A DNA stretch of 64,000 nucleotides from Sphagnum compactum (GCA_965153455.1 OZ234493.1:11336213-11400212), one strand, 5' to 3'; positions 41,707 to 57,876 are shown, numbered from the stretch's first letter. The notes: generated by a model not told the origin, from the letters alone. Numbers and translations are program-made.

Positions 41707-42480
41707 TCACATAACCCAAATGAGAAAGACCATAAACAAGAACATCCCGCACATGAAGAAGAGAACAAGTCAAGTTAGGCAATTTGTTTGCCAACTCTGC
41801 GAGTAGAGTCTACCAGCTCTCATGTTAACATGGTCAGTAGAGGCCAAGGTGTGCTCCAAAGCAGCTTCAGCAGATCCAAGTATATGCTCTGTATCCCGTA
41901 GACTGACATCCATTCGCATACTGCTGTCCTTAAGCTGTGCTGCTAACACCACCATCTCATCTGTGAGACCCTCCTGCAGCTCCCTGTGTTTTTGCACAGC
42001 TGCCAGTGTTGCTGCATCCACTCTGCCTATCTCACTGCTCTGCTTTGCACTGCCATCTTTGCCCCATAGTCTCCTTCTCAACGTTTGTGACATGACTTCT
42101 TGTGAAGGAGACACACTTTTACTGGGTTCAGGGCTGCTTTGTCCAGGTAACAGCTTGGGTTTAGGGTTTGCTTGGCCTGCCCATTCCAGTCAATTGGAGC
42201 TTGAACAACAGCAATCTCTTTGCATCCATCTCGTCAAGCACCAGCACTCTGTCCTTGAGTTTGTGAGCCACAAGCTGCATCTGCCAAGCATACTCTTCAG
42301 AGTTTGCGGCAGAGATGGATGCAAATCTTGGTGTGAAGCATCACCTGTCAATGTGTGTAGCAAATCCTGCATGGTGCTCACATAGTGCACCAGCTTGACG
42401 TCATTTGTCTGGTGAACTTGTGCTGCCAATAGCCTCCTTAACCAGAGCTCCACCTTACTCATTCCCATACTCAACCCCAT
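41707..42480 (-). pseudogene. USE1: USE1-like SNARE, intronless and broken copy
   Basis: Starts MGLSMGMSKVELWLRRLLAA at 42480, close to plant USE1, a SNARE for Golgi-to-ER transport. The expected segments follow with no intron but in three successive frames. The first is the N-terminal helix. The second is a stretch containing EEYAWQMQLVAHKLKDRVLV (about 42200-42300). The third is the SNARE motif (41770-42114) with KHRELQEGLTDEMVVLAAQL and a central ALEHTLASTDHVNMRAG. A TGA at 41770-41772 stands where a tryptophan would begin the membrane anchor. The hydrophobic anchor (LFFMCGMFLFMVFLIW) continues after it to a final TGA at 41707. Two frameshifts, one internal stop and no introns point to a processed pseudogene. 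No poly(A) remnant was seen. Assembly error could explain single shifts, but hardly all three lesions. Confidence 0.7.
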
Positions 42481-44058
42481 ACAAGTCTGCTGCTGCTACT
42501 GCTGCTCTTACAACTTGTGTTTGGTCCCTTTAGGGTTTCTTGTTTCTTCTCACCTGCATCCTCCTGCACCATTGTTCATCATCACCCTGTAAACCTCGAT
42601 TCCCTTCAATCACACAATATCATATTTTCCTTCTTCCACACATCAAAACAAAGCTGTGCTAAAGACTTTAGAACCACAACTTGAGCACAAAAGAGAAACA
42701 CCCTTGACTCCAAACAGAAATGTGAACTCATGTGAAAATCTTTGAGAAATTGTTGGAAGTAGGACAGCATTGTCTACTGGAACCTACTGAAATCCAAAAT
42801 CCATGAGACTAGGTAGAGGTGAGTTTCAGAGACTGGGTCTTGAGTCTGAGTCCTTAAGGGTTTAAGGACCAGCCCTAAAACCTATACCCCATGCATGTAG
42901 AGAAACATGCAGTCTCATTTATCTACCAGGCAATCTCTTGAGGAAAGAGGCGAAGATTTTGTGTCGAAAATGTTTTGAGCAGGGTTCTTACCTCCCTATT
43001 GCAGATCTCCTTTGGGATCAGTGGGATCAGCACCCAAAAAAAAATGGTGGGTGAAACATCAGAGTTTTGTACCTGCGAAACAACAAACAGAGCACCAAAC
43101 TTTTTTCTTCATCAGCAAGAAAGAAATGTCTGTAAGGTTGATTGCAGAGAAAAACATCACACAACACTCACTTTGAAGGTAACAATAACACAACAGCAAG
43201 TAAGTGGGGCAGTCATGAATATGACCTTCTAAAAAAACCAACCTTTAAAGGGGACGTTCTGAAGAAGAAAACCCCAGCAAGCTTCTTCCAATGTGCTTTA
43301 GACCGATTGTACCCCCTGAGAAGATGGCAGGAACTTCTCCTCCGGGATTGGTAATTCATCTTCTCATCTGCAGAACAGAAACCCAACACACCCATCATCA
43401 AAATCTCTGCAACAACACACACCCTAGACACATAACTAAATATTAGGGTGTTTTTAGGGTTTGGGGATCTCTGCGTCTTAAGGCTTTAGAAGAGCGTCTT
43501 CTTCTTCTTCTTGCTACCAGAAGAAGAATCTTTTGAGACTTGGGGATGGGTGAATGGTAGAAGAAGAGCTGTCTGCTTGCTCTACATGATTTGAAGAAGA
43601 CCCAGGTATCACCACCACAAGCAGAAGGAGCTGCAGCAAGAGAGAGAGGCTTTGACAAAAACCCAGGTATGTGAGAACTGTGGTGATTGAGAGTTTTTTC
43701 TTCATTGTGATCATGATCGCTAGTATGTATGTATGTCTAGAGTTGGAAAGAACCAAAAAGCCTTGCCTGTTCTGTTTTGTAAGCTTTTTCAGTCTGCTTT
43801 CTTGACAGCCTCCTCTTCTTCTTGGGTTTGAGAAACAAAAAGTTGCTTTTGTTGCTTGCTAGTAGTAGTAGCATTGAAGAATCTGTGCATTCAGTCTGTC
43901 TACAACGGCAGAGCAGATCTAGGGTCATTCATTCTAACCCCTTTTTTTTCCCTTTCTTCCCAGGCCACCCACCACCAGAGATGCAAACCTTAAGTAGTTA
44001 CTGGATGCTGCAGCTTCTTCTTCTCTCACATTGTATGCATTGCGTGCATGCAGGCTGA
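42481..44058. other. intergenic region and NAA50 leader
   Basis: The right part should contain the NAA50 5' UTR. A GTATGTGAG donor at 43667 and a TGCATGCAG acceptor ending at 44053 would remove an intron just before the start codon. CT/GAA-rich tracts lie at 43497-43570. The left part shows no gene. Confidence 0.4.
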
Positions 44059-45163
44059 ATGGGTGAACATGATTTGCAAGTATCTCTGGACACGGTTCGT
44101 GACAAGAATGTGATGCAGCTGAAGAAGCTCAACTGTGCCATCTTCCCTGTCACATACCAAGATAAGTTTTACACTGACGCTCTCACCTCCGGAGACTTCA
44201 CTAAGCTTGGTAAATTATCCTCTCAATTCCAAAAGTTTTTTTTTTTTTTTTTTTTTGGGTCTTTCTGTTGGGTCTTCTCTTTTTGATGCCAATGGTGAAT
44301 GGTGGATTGCTTGAAACTCTCCAGCATACTACAGGGACATAGTTATGTGTCGGGGTCAATTGCTTGCTGACTGGAGATGACAGATGGGCTGCTGATTGTG
44401 AATGGTGGATTTGCTTGAAACTCTCCAGCATATTACAATGACATATGTGTCGGTTCGATTGCTTGCCGACTGGAGAAGAGGGATGGTGGTGGGGTGCAGC
44501 TCTATATCATGACTTTGGGTGTTCTTGCACCCTACCGGAGGCTTGGGATTGGTATGGCCAACCAATTCTCTTCTTGTCATCATCATCTCAGGACTATGAC
44601 TTTACACTCCCAAGTAGTATTTTGTTGGTTGAATATGAACACTATTGTACCCACAGGTTTGTGTTAGGATATTGTTGCAAATTTAGAGATTGTAGAAGTT
44701 CAATTTGTTCTTTCATATTCTTCTTGTAAGCTCATTCAGTTTTGTGGCATTTGGTAGAAAAAAATTTCATATAGTTTTTCCTTGTTAATGTCTGCTTCTT
44801 CTTAGTACAAGCTCCATTTTACATTTTTTTATATAGTGCTGAGGGTTTCAACGTGGTATGCATAGATATAGGTCGACCGCAACTAACTATACAATTTTAA
44901 TTTAACTCACCTTTTTATTCCTCATGTGTGGTTGTTGTGCAGGCACAAAGTTATTGAAGCATGTGTTAGATCTGTGTGAGCAGAACCAGAGCATTTCGGA
45001 TGTTTATTTACATGTCCAGATTAACAACAACGAGGCTATCGAGTTCTACCGAAAGTTTGGGTTTGACATTACTGACACGATTAGAAACTATTACAAGCGC
45101 ATCGACCCTCCTCACTGCCATGTCTTGTCTAAACATTTAGTGCCAGCAGGAAAGCCAAAGTGA
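44059..45163 (+). CDS. NAA50: N-alpha-acetyltransferase 50 (NatE catalytic subunit)
   Basis: Three exons: 44059-44209, 44429-44551 and 44943-45163, giving 495 nt and 164 residues, the same length as I recall for Arabidopsis NAA50. The protein starts MGEHDLQVSLDTVRDKNVMQ. KLNCAIFPVTYQDKFY is the substrate-binding region. IMTLGVLAPYRRLGIG is the acetyl-CoA pyrophosphate loop, equivalent to the R/Q-x-x-G-x-G/A motif of GNAT enzymes. DVYLHVQINNNEAIEFYRKFGF and TIRNYYKRIDP follow. The enzyme acetylates the N-termini of Met-starting proteins near the ribosome with NatA and is needed for growth and endoplasmic-reticulum homeostasis in plants. Intron 1 contains a degraded second copy of the start of exon 2 (44295-44397), with a competing acceptor at about 44333. 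Confidence 0.95.
44295..44500 (+). repeat. partial tandem duplication of NAA50 intron-exon 2 border, period 103 bp
   Basis: Copy 1 (44295-44397) and copy 2 (from 44398) both start GTGAATGGTGGATT, pass the acceptor CTTGAAACTCTCCAG and run into the exon sequence as far as GACTGGAGA. In copy 1 the coding part carries small insertions and reaches TGA after ACTGGAGA, so only copy 2 gives a functional exon. Confidence 0.85.
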
Positions 45164-46762
45164 CCTCATGATAACAACCAAAACAATATATTTTTCTCAC
45201 ATATATCTCCATGTTTTTTTGTGTGGATTTGTGTTTGTAGCTTTGACTAAAACTGCTCATGAGTTTTTTGGAGAGGGAGGGAGTAAACTACTGAAGGTGT
45301 GAATTTCATCCAAATAGTTGGAAGAGATAAACTTCATGATGTCTTGAACTGATGATAGTACTGCCCACTTTCTGCATTAAAAGTGCAAATTTTGAACAGA
45401 AACCCTTTTTCTTGACTTGTCTTTGGGTCCTAGTTTGACCCTCTACTATATGTTTCATCCCCATTTTGAGCGTAACCGGAAAGTGAGCGAAATTGGGTAT
45501 CATTTAATTAAACTGGGTTTCAGTTCAGAGGATTTGTAGGATTTTATTCTGACAAGGCTTCATTTAATGAAAAATGCGAGTGATGATGGTGAAGGCATTT
45601 GTGAAGCAAATCCAAAACTGGGAGAGACTCTTATGAAGACCAATTTTGGCTTGAACTTGGAACTGATGTGTGATGTCTGGAAGAATGTGATTCACACATT
45701 TGATCATTCTTCAAAAGAGAATCTAGCTTCTTAACTGATAGGTAGTTCTCTTTTGAAGAATGATCAAATTCTTTGAAAGTTTTGCAAATTAGCCAGCAAA
45801 TCACCCCAACACAATTATCTATTCAAAAGGATATTTCTTAATCATGTATGTACATAGAGCTAGAAGGCTTAATTCTTGCAATCCTTTTAGTTGCAGATCC
45901 ATTCTGAAGTTTGTTTGGTATGTAGTACATCAGTCAGTACCTTTTACAGGGTAAGGATGCATTTTTCTATCACGGGGCATGGTGAGGATGCTGATGCTAC
46001 TGTCATGGTGTGCTTGCTGTGAGAGGGAATGATGGGTCAGATCAGGTCTGTCTTGTACCTGCTCGATCAGATGTGCTGTGAAAGCCTCAGGCTTTTGGGA
46101 CTGATGGTGCTGCTTGGGACTAATGGTTCTTCTGTTTGTTTGACACAATTTTTTCTCTGGCTGTAGAATATTTATCTGCAGTTATGTGGAGCCCCCACTT
46201 CAGAGCTCTCAAAGAGTAACCCAATTTGACTTCTGGCCAAGTTAGTCCCTAGGGGTATGTCTCTTGATGCCTCCTATCACCTCGCAGAAAGAGAGAAAAT
46301 GAAATTTACAGAGATGATTCCAATCCAAAATTTTCTCAGCTATGTCTCTTTTTGCACATTAATTTCAGATGGTTAAAAGCTCTTTGGAGAATACAATGTG
46401 GCATTTTCTCACAAGAGGCAAAAGAGGTATGACCACATCCTAGAGTGCAACCCTGAAAATACTCTTCACAAGTTAGAAGAGAGTCTTCTTACTCTCTACA
46501 ACATTGATACTCAACATTTGCCCAGTCTTTTATGGATATTTCTTGGCATCCACCAACATGAATGGTACAATCCTTTCAAATGTGCACAAGCTGAGGAGAC
46601 TTTCAAAACTGTAAAATCCCAAATTGTCTTTAGTCTACTAACAGACTTAGTGAGGCCACTGCACTGCGTAGATACTCTGGCTGCAATCCTCAATGTGCAC
46701 AGTGGGTTCATTCTGCTATACTAAAATTTGACTCTAGAACTCATCTCTTTTCCTACATAAAT
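45164..46762. other. intergenic region between convergent genes
   Basis: Contains NAA50 and Hsp70 3' UTRs. A perfect inverted repeat lies at 45699-45768. A 108-codon plus-strand frame (46398-46724) is open but unrecognised, probably the chance antisense of a 3' UTR. Confidence 0.45.
45699..45768. repeat. perfect 23-bp inverted repeat with 24-base loop
   Basis: Bases 45699-45721 are the exact reverse complement of 45746-45768, with CATTCTTCAAAAGAGAA as the core of the left arm. It lies about 540 bp downstream of the NAA50 stop codon. A transcript would fold into a strong hairpin. Confidence 0.85.
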
Positions 46763-50669
<3,907 letters not shown>

Positions 50670-53600
50670 CTCCTGTTCTCGTCGTCGTCGTCCTCTTCCC
50701 GTGCTCCTTCTCTGTTCCCAGAATTTCACAACACCAACAACACAATATCACCCACCAAAAAAAGTGAAAAAAAAAAAAAAACAAAAAAGTTGCCGAATTT
50801 TTTTTTAATACAAAAACTTCAATCTCTTCTTGCAATTCTCTTCCTCTTCATACCTTCTGCTGCTACTGCAACGACCACAAAGAAGAGATTGGAGCTGGCT
50901 AAGCTTCTTCCTCGGTCGCGCGGCGCTGCGCTGCGGTTCTCGACACTAGTGTTGTGTGACTGTGTACCTGCGACAACGGCGCTTCTGGACGCTTCGAAGG
51001 GGACCAACCCAATTAGGGTTTTTTTTTTTTTTTTTTTTTTTTTGGGATGCCCCTTTTAAATTCTTTTTTTTTCATTGGTACCTGATTGGTGGGGGTGGGA
51101 ACTTTTTGGGTGGCGGGCAGGAGGGGGGAACTAGGTTAGGGTAGTGTTGGACTATTGTGAGCCATCCAAAGTGTTGGGGATTTTTTATTTTTTCCTTGCC
51201 CCCCTCCCCCCCCTGCCCGTTCTTGAAAAATTTGGCAGCATGGGCAAGCCCTGGTGATGGGTAGCAATCTCTGGCCCATCACCGAACACCTATCTATCAC
51301 CGAACACTTTCCCATATTTCCCTCACCCATTCACCAAATTGAGCCATTTTTGTGTCATAAACCCAGAAAATAAGTTAGAGATTTAAGATGAAAAATCATG
51401 TTTAAATCTCCTTCATATATGTATATATAAATTAATTAATTAATAAATTATTTTTTATTTTTTATTTTCTAAAAAAGGTCCCAAAAATTTAGTGATTTTT
51501 CTTAAAACCTTTTTTATAAAAATTAAAGTTGTTTATTTTTCCTACTCTTTTTCCTTCTTCATTAATTGGTTATAATTGGTTATAATTGCTCTTTTTTTTC
51601 ATCAAATTCTATTTTTTCCTTAGAGAGATTCCTTCTTATTGGATTTTTCTCTTTTCTCTCCATTTTACAAAACCTAATTAAATTTTTATTAGGCTTTCCT
51701 TTCTTTCTTCTTTAAAATATGTTTGAAACTACTAAAATTACTTATGTTTGAAACTATCAAATAATTACTTATTTAGTTGTATAATTTACATTTTTAGTTC
51801 ACTTACCCTCCTATTTTTCGACCTACTTGCTTACCTTGTTTATGATCACAAGCTTTCAGTTCTTTTTATTCATTTAAAATATGATTGCTTATTGAGAATA
51901 AAATTATTTTCAATTTTTTTAACTATCAAATGTAGAATGCTACAATTGCATGTACACATTAAGTTTATTAGTTTTATTTTTCTAAAATATCAATACGTAA
52001 AAAAATTATTTATTAATTCATTTTTTTGTGGTCACATGTAAGAATTTTAAAAATTTATCTTAAGTGTTTACAATCTCATTTATAAATGTTACTTTTGTAT
52101 GTAGAGAGAACATTTAGTAACTCATTTGATTTATGATTGCATTAAAGAAAGTTAGAAATATAAAAAATGAATTTATGATTAGAATTTTATGGTTGCGTGT
52201 TAATTTTGGGGGGGGGGGGGAGGGGGGGGTTTATTTTCAAGCTTTTCTCACTTTTGGTTGTGTGTATGTGGGTTAGTGTTGCATGTTAAGTTACGTTTCT
52301 TTTGTAAAAGCTTTGTAATTCATTTAATTTATGGTTACATATTAAAGCTTATTTTAAATTTATATAATGTTTATTATCACTTTTATTTTGGAATTTTTTT
52401 TCCTTTCTTTATTTCTATGAATTTAGTGTGCATATTGATTCTCATAGAAACTCATTGTACATCTTCACAAATGAGGATTCATGAATGGTCAAGGGTGTTA
52501 TGTTTTATTTTTAAAAAAAGAAAATAACAAAAGGAGGGAAATTTTTTTTAACTACAAAAATTGAGCACATTTTCACACATATGTCAATTCCACCTATGCT
52601 CAAACTATGCAATGACATATAGGGGACTTTGATACATAACATTGAAAATTGATGATTCACAATTACAAATATGACAAACAAGTTATATTGCATTTTGTAA
52701 CATTTGTGCTTGAAAACTTTCCATTAGCATAGTGTGGGTGTTTCCTAAGGCATTTGTGTCTTTGGTGTCATAAGTGATCCAACTAGAGGTCATTCACATT
52801 TTCTTTTATTTCATTTCCTTTGAGGTAAAGAATGTCATTCTTTGGAATTTACTTTCATTCCATTCGAAGAAATAATTACACATTTGGATAACTTCTACTC
52901 AAATTCTTTTCGTAAACGTAAATAGTTTGAAAGGGCATTGTGATTGAAGGTTTATTGGTGAGCATGAATGACTTGGATAAAAAGATATATCAACACCATT
53001 TATTTTGATTGGCTTTTGCCTTTCAAGGTAGAGACTAGAGACATGGTAATGCATCTAGAAATGAGCCAAAGTTTGGTATCTTACATTCTAAGGTCATGTG
53101 GGACTTCACTATCTAAACATTTTAAGCGCGCTCAAGGATTCACTTGGGCTTCACCATGCTAACTATCATGTGTTTCCAATATAGTATGTTGAATATTCAT
53201 CATCCTTATGGATGTTATTTAACGGGTAAAGCAATTATGTGATGAGCCACTTGTTATTTGGATGGGAAGACCGACAACGACTGCATAAACAATAATGGTG
53301 CAAGTAATTGTGGGTTGAATGGAGTTCAAGAAATGGTAACTATTTGTAACCTTTGGAAATGAAGATCTTAGATACATTGTACACACAATAGAGTTATCTG
53401 TATAATGTCCCATCAGTAGGGGGGCGACAACGGCCAGTTCCAGCATAATAAGGCATCGAAACTGGGAAAGAAAATTTTACAAAGCGAAACAACTGGGACC
53501 CAAACTAGTTTTTCCCAACAAATTTGGTGATAAACTGAGTTTCATCATGTCTATCCCTTTTACCTGAGCGCCTCCACTGCTGCAACATATGTTTTCACTT

Positions 53601-54814
53601 CTCCTACCTGTATACAACTACTATAATTACTCTCGAACCTTGTGCATTAAATGACTCTCATGAACCTTGTGCACCCTGAGTTTACAGAATACCTCTAACA
53701 AGTCCAAGGTTTTAAAAAAAATGCAAAAACTAAACTTTGTTTTACAAGCTGTGACAATTCAATTTTGGGCAAACCTTGTGAGATATAGTTGTGATGATGT
53801 TAGATAGTGAACTAACATGTCGGTGGTTGCTAACGGAATCGAAAGAATTAGCTCCTCACCACCTCCAGAAAGGAAAAAAATGGTGGGCCTCTTAGTTGCA
53901 TGTTGCTTTGTCTAGCTCCCTTGTCTTTTTGGTTGGTAGAATTCCTTTTCCTTTTATGAACTATCTATGCTTCTTGTCAATTTTTTCTTTCACTAACCCC
54001 CTCACACCTCAAGGCAAAACACTAAATAATAACAACGAATTAAATACGACGTGATCCATTAACATAGGTACCCTTATTATTTAGGCAAGTTGTTAATTTT
54101 AGTTGATTTCAATGGTTTGGTAAATTCAAAACCTAAAAACCAAATCGAGCTCCAAATTTTCAAGGAAATCTTTGGAACCAAAGGGTTTTATAAATTTTTT
54201 TAAAAAAATTCTCAAAATCACATTGAAGGTTCTATCTGAGGAGGGTTTTTACGTTTATGGAGTACCTTGGGATTTTCTTTTTTCTAAAAAAAAAGAAAAA
54301 GAAAAAGAACTGTCTTGGTTCCAATTCCAATTCCACCCGTAATCGGAACCCAAAATGCAGTTCCACGTCCAATTCTTCAAAAAATAAAAAATAAAAAAAA
54401 TACTGATGATTCCGATTTTGAAATTTAGACTTAGTTTTGGTCTGGTTGGTACTACCGTAGCACCTTGGCCATTTCAACACATGTTTGTCAAATAATTAAA
54501 TAATTTTGAAAAATTCATTTCAACAAATGAAATATTCCTAAATATTCACTATTATCATGCACAACTTTTTTTGATTTGGAAAAAATATATAATTTAAAAT
54601 AATTTCAACAATTCTGAAAATAATAAAATTAGTGTCGAATTGGCCAAGGTACTAGGATAATCTAGACCAGAGCTGTCAATTTAACTGCCAATTAACCTCA
54701 GGTTTAGTCGCCCTGTCCCCCACCCTTGCTTTTTTTTTTTCTTTTTTTTTCCAAAAACGTGTATTTCAGTTCCAATTCCGTGTTCCACACATAGACAAGG
54801 GGGGTGTGTCACAC
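50670..54814. other. intergenic: Hsp70 promoter side, then AT-rich sequence
   Basis: Includes a 25-base T run (51019-51043), a G-rich area (51088-51140), two nearby ATCACCGAACAC repeats (51276-51309) and a poly-G tract interrupted by one A (52209-52228). Frames at 51748-52527 and 52968-53162 are unrecognised and AT-rich. No gene was seen. Confidence 0.5.
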
Positions 54815-55140
54815 ACTATGGCCTTGCCATTTACATTAAAAAGTATCAAAAGGCGAAAGAAGAAATTAAATTATGGAAACTCAAATATTTCACTAAATAT
54901 ACAAAAATATGATCTTCCAAAAAATCCTCTTAAAAAAGAAACCCAAATCCTTCAAGATATATTATAATTCTATAACTAATAATAATCTCAAGTTTCAACA
55001 CGAGCCAAAATATCATCTTTCAAAAATCCTCATATAAAATAAATAGACCTATTATTATTATTATTACCTAGGGGCCAAAATCCCTTAAGCTACTAATACT
55101 CTATAATGAATCTTAACACAATATCCCTTGCCTATGGTGT
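54815..55140 (-). repeat. dispersed AT-rich repeat R1, copy 3 (extended)
   Basis: Reverse-orientation copy sharing with 19780-20115 a GCCATTTACATTAAA start, the AAATCCTTCAA and ATTCTATAACTAATAAT blocks, a CATCTTTCAAAAATCCTC block, the ATT array and CCCTTAAGCTACTA. Similarity runs about 320 bp. Confidence 0.7.
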
Positions 55141-55149
55141 TAACCACGG

Positions 55150-56983
55150 TGGTAACCATTTTTGTAAGAAATAGGTTTCATATTTTTTTTTTTTGGTTTA
55201 TTTTCTTCCCATTCTTGGTGGGCAGAAAGCTGCAGCGTCAGAGACTCAGTAGAGGGGTGGTGTGCAGCCTGCAACCACGGAGCTTCCAAGGCGTCGATTA
55301 GCATGGACGACCGAACGAATGGACAGAGGGACGACGGGACGGATGGACGACGAGATGAATTCAGGGAAAGCTTCATTTTTCATCCCAACGTCCTTTACTA
55401 TACGTAATATACTAGTTTGAGCCTCGTGCATAATGCATAGGTGTGTGTATGGTTAGCCGAGTGCTTAGAGGGGGTTCCAAAAGTTTTATACTTTTCTCTC
55501 TGACCTGTAACCAAATGTGGCTAAAGTCCTCTTGTGGATGACTCGCAAGTCCACTTACCTCACAAAATTGAAATTAACCACAGGTTATTGGTAAAGTCAG
55601 GCAATTAGGGGGCAAGAACAGCCACTTTTGGAATGTGTAACAGGGAATGAAATTTTACAAAACCAAATAATTGTGTTCAGAGAGTTCAAGCCACCACTAT
55701 CTTGTGTTGGGTAGCAGGAGAGGCTTCTTCTAGGCTTGGTGTCTTTCAATCTGGCAGAAAATTTATTCATACTTGCGAGTTCACTAAATCTTGCCTTTCT
55801 GAATTCTGAGGGCATTCTTACTGTTTTCATGGCTGCCTGTTTAGGTTATGGATTTCAGATGTTACAACTTGGCAGATGGGCATGTTCGGACCAATGATCT
55901 GATTAAGAGCTTCTTGGATTGGTGGTACAGATTCATGAGCTCCTGGAATTTGTATTTGAAGATTTGAATGTAGAAATGGGTTTGCGTTTCTCCAGTAGTT
56001 TGCTTTGCAAGGGCTAATCCTGTGCAGTGATTGCAGAAAATATTCTCTCAAGTATATAGTCTTTCAATGTTGTGAGATGCAACTTCTCAAATTCATGCTT
56101 CAAAATTCTACAGTTTGTTCTCTCTCTTTTCCCCCATAAATGGAAACACTACAATCTTCACTTTCACCTTAGATGTGTAAGGTATGTCATGTCATCTGAT
56201 TTGAATCACTTTTGAATCACAAAAGTTGGGCAGCCTTCAGAGTCATAAGGTAACAATGCAAAGCATGCACAACCCCAATGCAATGCAACAATCATACTTT
56301 AACATTATAGACTTGATGAACAAATACAGATAAATCGGGATCCAGTAGACACTTAATGTGGTTCCCTTCCTTTTTGCACAGAGTTACAGCTTTGCTCTAC
56401 CACTAAAACAGCTCGTTTGCTTCTATAGGTCCAAGATACATTGAGAAAGAAATGGACTGATATGTGATTGATCAATATGTGAATGTATTTCACTCTTACC
56501 CCAATTGTTCCACTGACTCAGATGCAGGGATTCTGTTTATCTCATCCTGTTCTGCAAGTTCAGTTGTTTTCACGTTTTGACCTTCCTCAGCATGTTGGAT
56601 CTTGTATGCTGCAAGCTCCTTCTTCTGGTTGATTGCAGTGTCATACACTTGCTTGAGGTGTGGTTGATTCGAAATCCAAGTGTGGCGATGGGATCCGTGG
56701 ATTGCAGGAGATGGGTATCTACAAAAACACAGCAGGATCAACCTGGATTTCTCCAAGCACTCGGATTCGAGAGAAGAAGAAGAAGCACAGCCACCACCAC
56801 TCCTTCCATCTCTCTTCACTTGGCTGGCTGTGAGATCCACCAAACCACAACTGCTGCTCCATTCCCTTCAAGAGCGCGCCTGCTCTTTTGCTACACCCAC
56901 GCCTTTTCAAGTTTTGACTTGGAGAAGAGTTTAGAAGTTGTGGAAGCATGTGGACCCAGTGATCTGCAACCGAGCCTAGGGCG
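55150..56983. other. intergenic sequence with unrecognised minus-strand frames
   Basis: Minus-strand frames at 55597-55830, 55827-56051 and 56496-56843 are open but match nothing I know. The last contains LKQVYDTAINQKKELAAYKI and could be a terminal exon after a TTTTTGTAG acceptor near 56720. Confidence 0.35.
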
Positions 56984-57103
56984 CTAGCCACAAAGATCAG
57001 CAACAATGTTCAGCCGATCTTGGCCCCATAAAATGGCAACAGATTTGCCTTCAGGATCAAGAACTTGAAATGTTGGTGCTCCAATGCCACCAAGTTCCTG
57101 CAC
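56984..57103 (-). pseudogene. C-terminal exon of a GST-kappa/DsbA-like oxidoreductase (fragment)
   Basis: After a GGGATGGCAG acceptor, 40 codons read VQELGGIGAPTFQVLDPEG... and end with ...DRLNIVADLCG and TAG. The GAPT segment (cis-proline loop), then a strand and a WGQDRL block, is the C-terminal pattern of kappa-class glutathione transferases and HCCA isomerases of the DsbA fold. No upstream exon of such a gene was found on the minus strand before the transposon, so it is read as an isolated fragment. A gene split by a very large intron or by the gypsy insertion remains possible. Confidence 0.45.
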
Positions 57104-57156
57104 CTGCCATCCCTCCCAAATCAGTTCCAGGCACCATTATTTTAGACTCAATGCCC

Positions 57157-57670
57157 AAATAAAATGCCAGACTCTAGGACCTCTTCATATGGTTCCATTT
57201 CTTTGTGAGTGAATCTGCTGGTTCTGGATGAGGATAATTGCATAGCCTGCTTTCTGACAGATGCAGCAATCTGATAAAGAAATCTCATGGCAGCAGGTGT
57301 CTCTTTGATTGAAATTTCTGAGAATATGCACAAAGTGCCAGTTGATGAACTTCCTCTGCTCCTTCAAAGCCCTCATTTAACAGGCACAGATGATGAAGAG
57401 AGACTGGTTAAACAGGAGAAGCTTGAACAGCTGCCGGATACTACAGGCGCCAGTGTTGGAAGTTCAGTGTTCAATCTGGCAACCACTGTCATTGGGGCAG
57501 GGATTATGGCACTTCCGGCCACCATGCGCGTTTTGGGTGTGCCGATCGGCCTCCTCACCATGCTGCTTATGGGTGTTCTTTCAGAGATTAGCATTGAAAT
57601 GATTGTCCACTTCTTAGATCTTATGGAGGTTAAATAAAATGCCAGACTCTAGGACCTCTTCATATGGTTC
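57157..57670. repeat. perfect 39-bp direct repeats flanking an inserted gene fragment
   Basis: Bases 57157-57195 and 57632-57670 are identical (core GCCAGACTCTAGGACCTCTT). They lie 475 bp apart and enclose the AVT6-like exon. Confidence 0.9.
57287..57637 (+). pseudogene. AVT6-like amino-acid transporter, N-terminal exon fragment
   Basis: An ATG-led frame of 116 codons has a hydrophilic start, then SVFNLATTVIGAGIMALPAT (first membrane helix with the conserved IGAGIMALP of the AAAP/SLC38 family), then a second hydrophobic helix and EISIEMIVHFLDL. It ends abruptly at TAA, where the second copy of the 39-bp repeat begins. Full AVT6 transporters have 10-11 helices and some 430-450 residues. No further exon follows on the plus strand, so it is a captured or truncated piece. 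Confidence 0.65.
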
Positions 57671-57876
57671 TTCAAAGGCAGCAATGTAGACTTATGAGAT
57701 GAAACCTGCTCAAAACAGTTGGATTCCAGCCTTGAGATGCTTTGCACCAGACAGTGCCTAACTATCCACATACTACACTACAGAGGTACTAATAATAAAA
57801 AAACAATATTTGCATTAAGGAAAGTAGAAGATTTTACCTGGCCAGAAAATTTTGCAACTGCTGTACTCATACATAC

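Noticed and set aside
46398-46724. 108-codon open frame upstream of the Hsp70 stop (opposite strand)
   Set aside because: No recognised motif, and it lies in probable 3' UTR sequence of the Hsp70 gene.
50670-50729. Upstream in-frame ATG of the Hsp70 gene
   Set aside because: It would add 20 Arg-rich residues before MAATVV; the 50669 start gives a normal plastid transit peptide and length.
52209-52228. Poly-G tract as a possible G-quadruplex regulatory element
   Set aside because: A simple homopolymer with no gene within 1.5 kb; long G runs are also prone to assembly error.
55440-55475. tRNA-like GGTTAGCCGAGTGC ... GGGGGTTCC
   Set aside because: No matching acceptor stem or proper B box could be paired.
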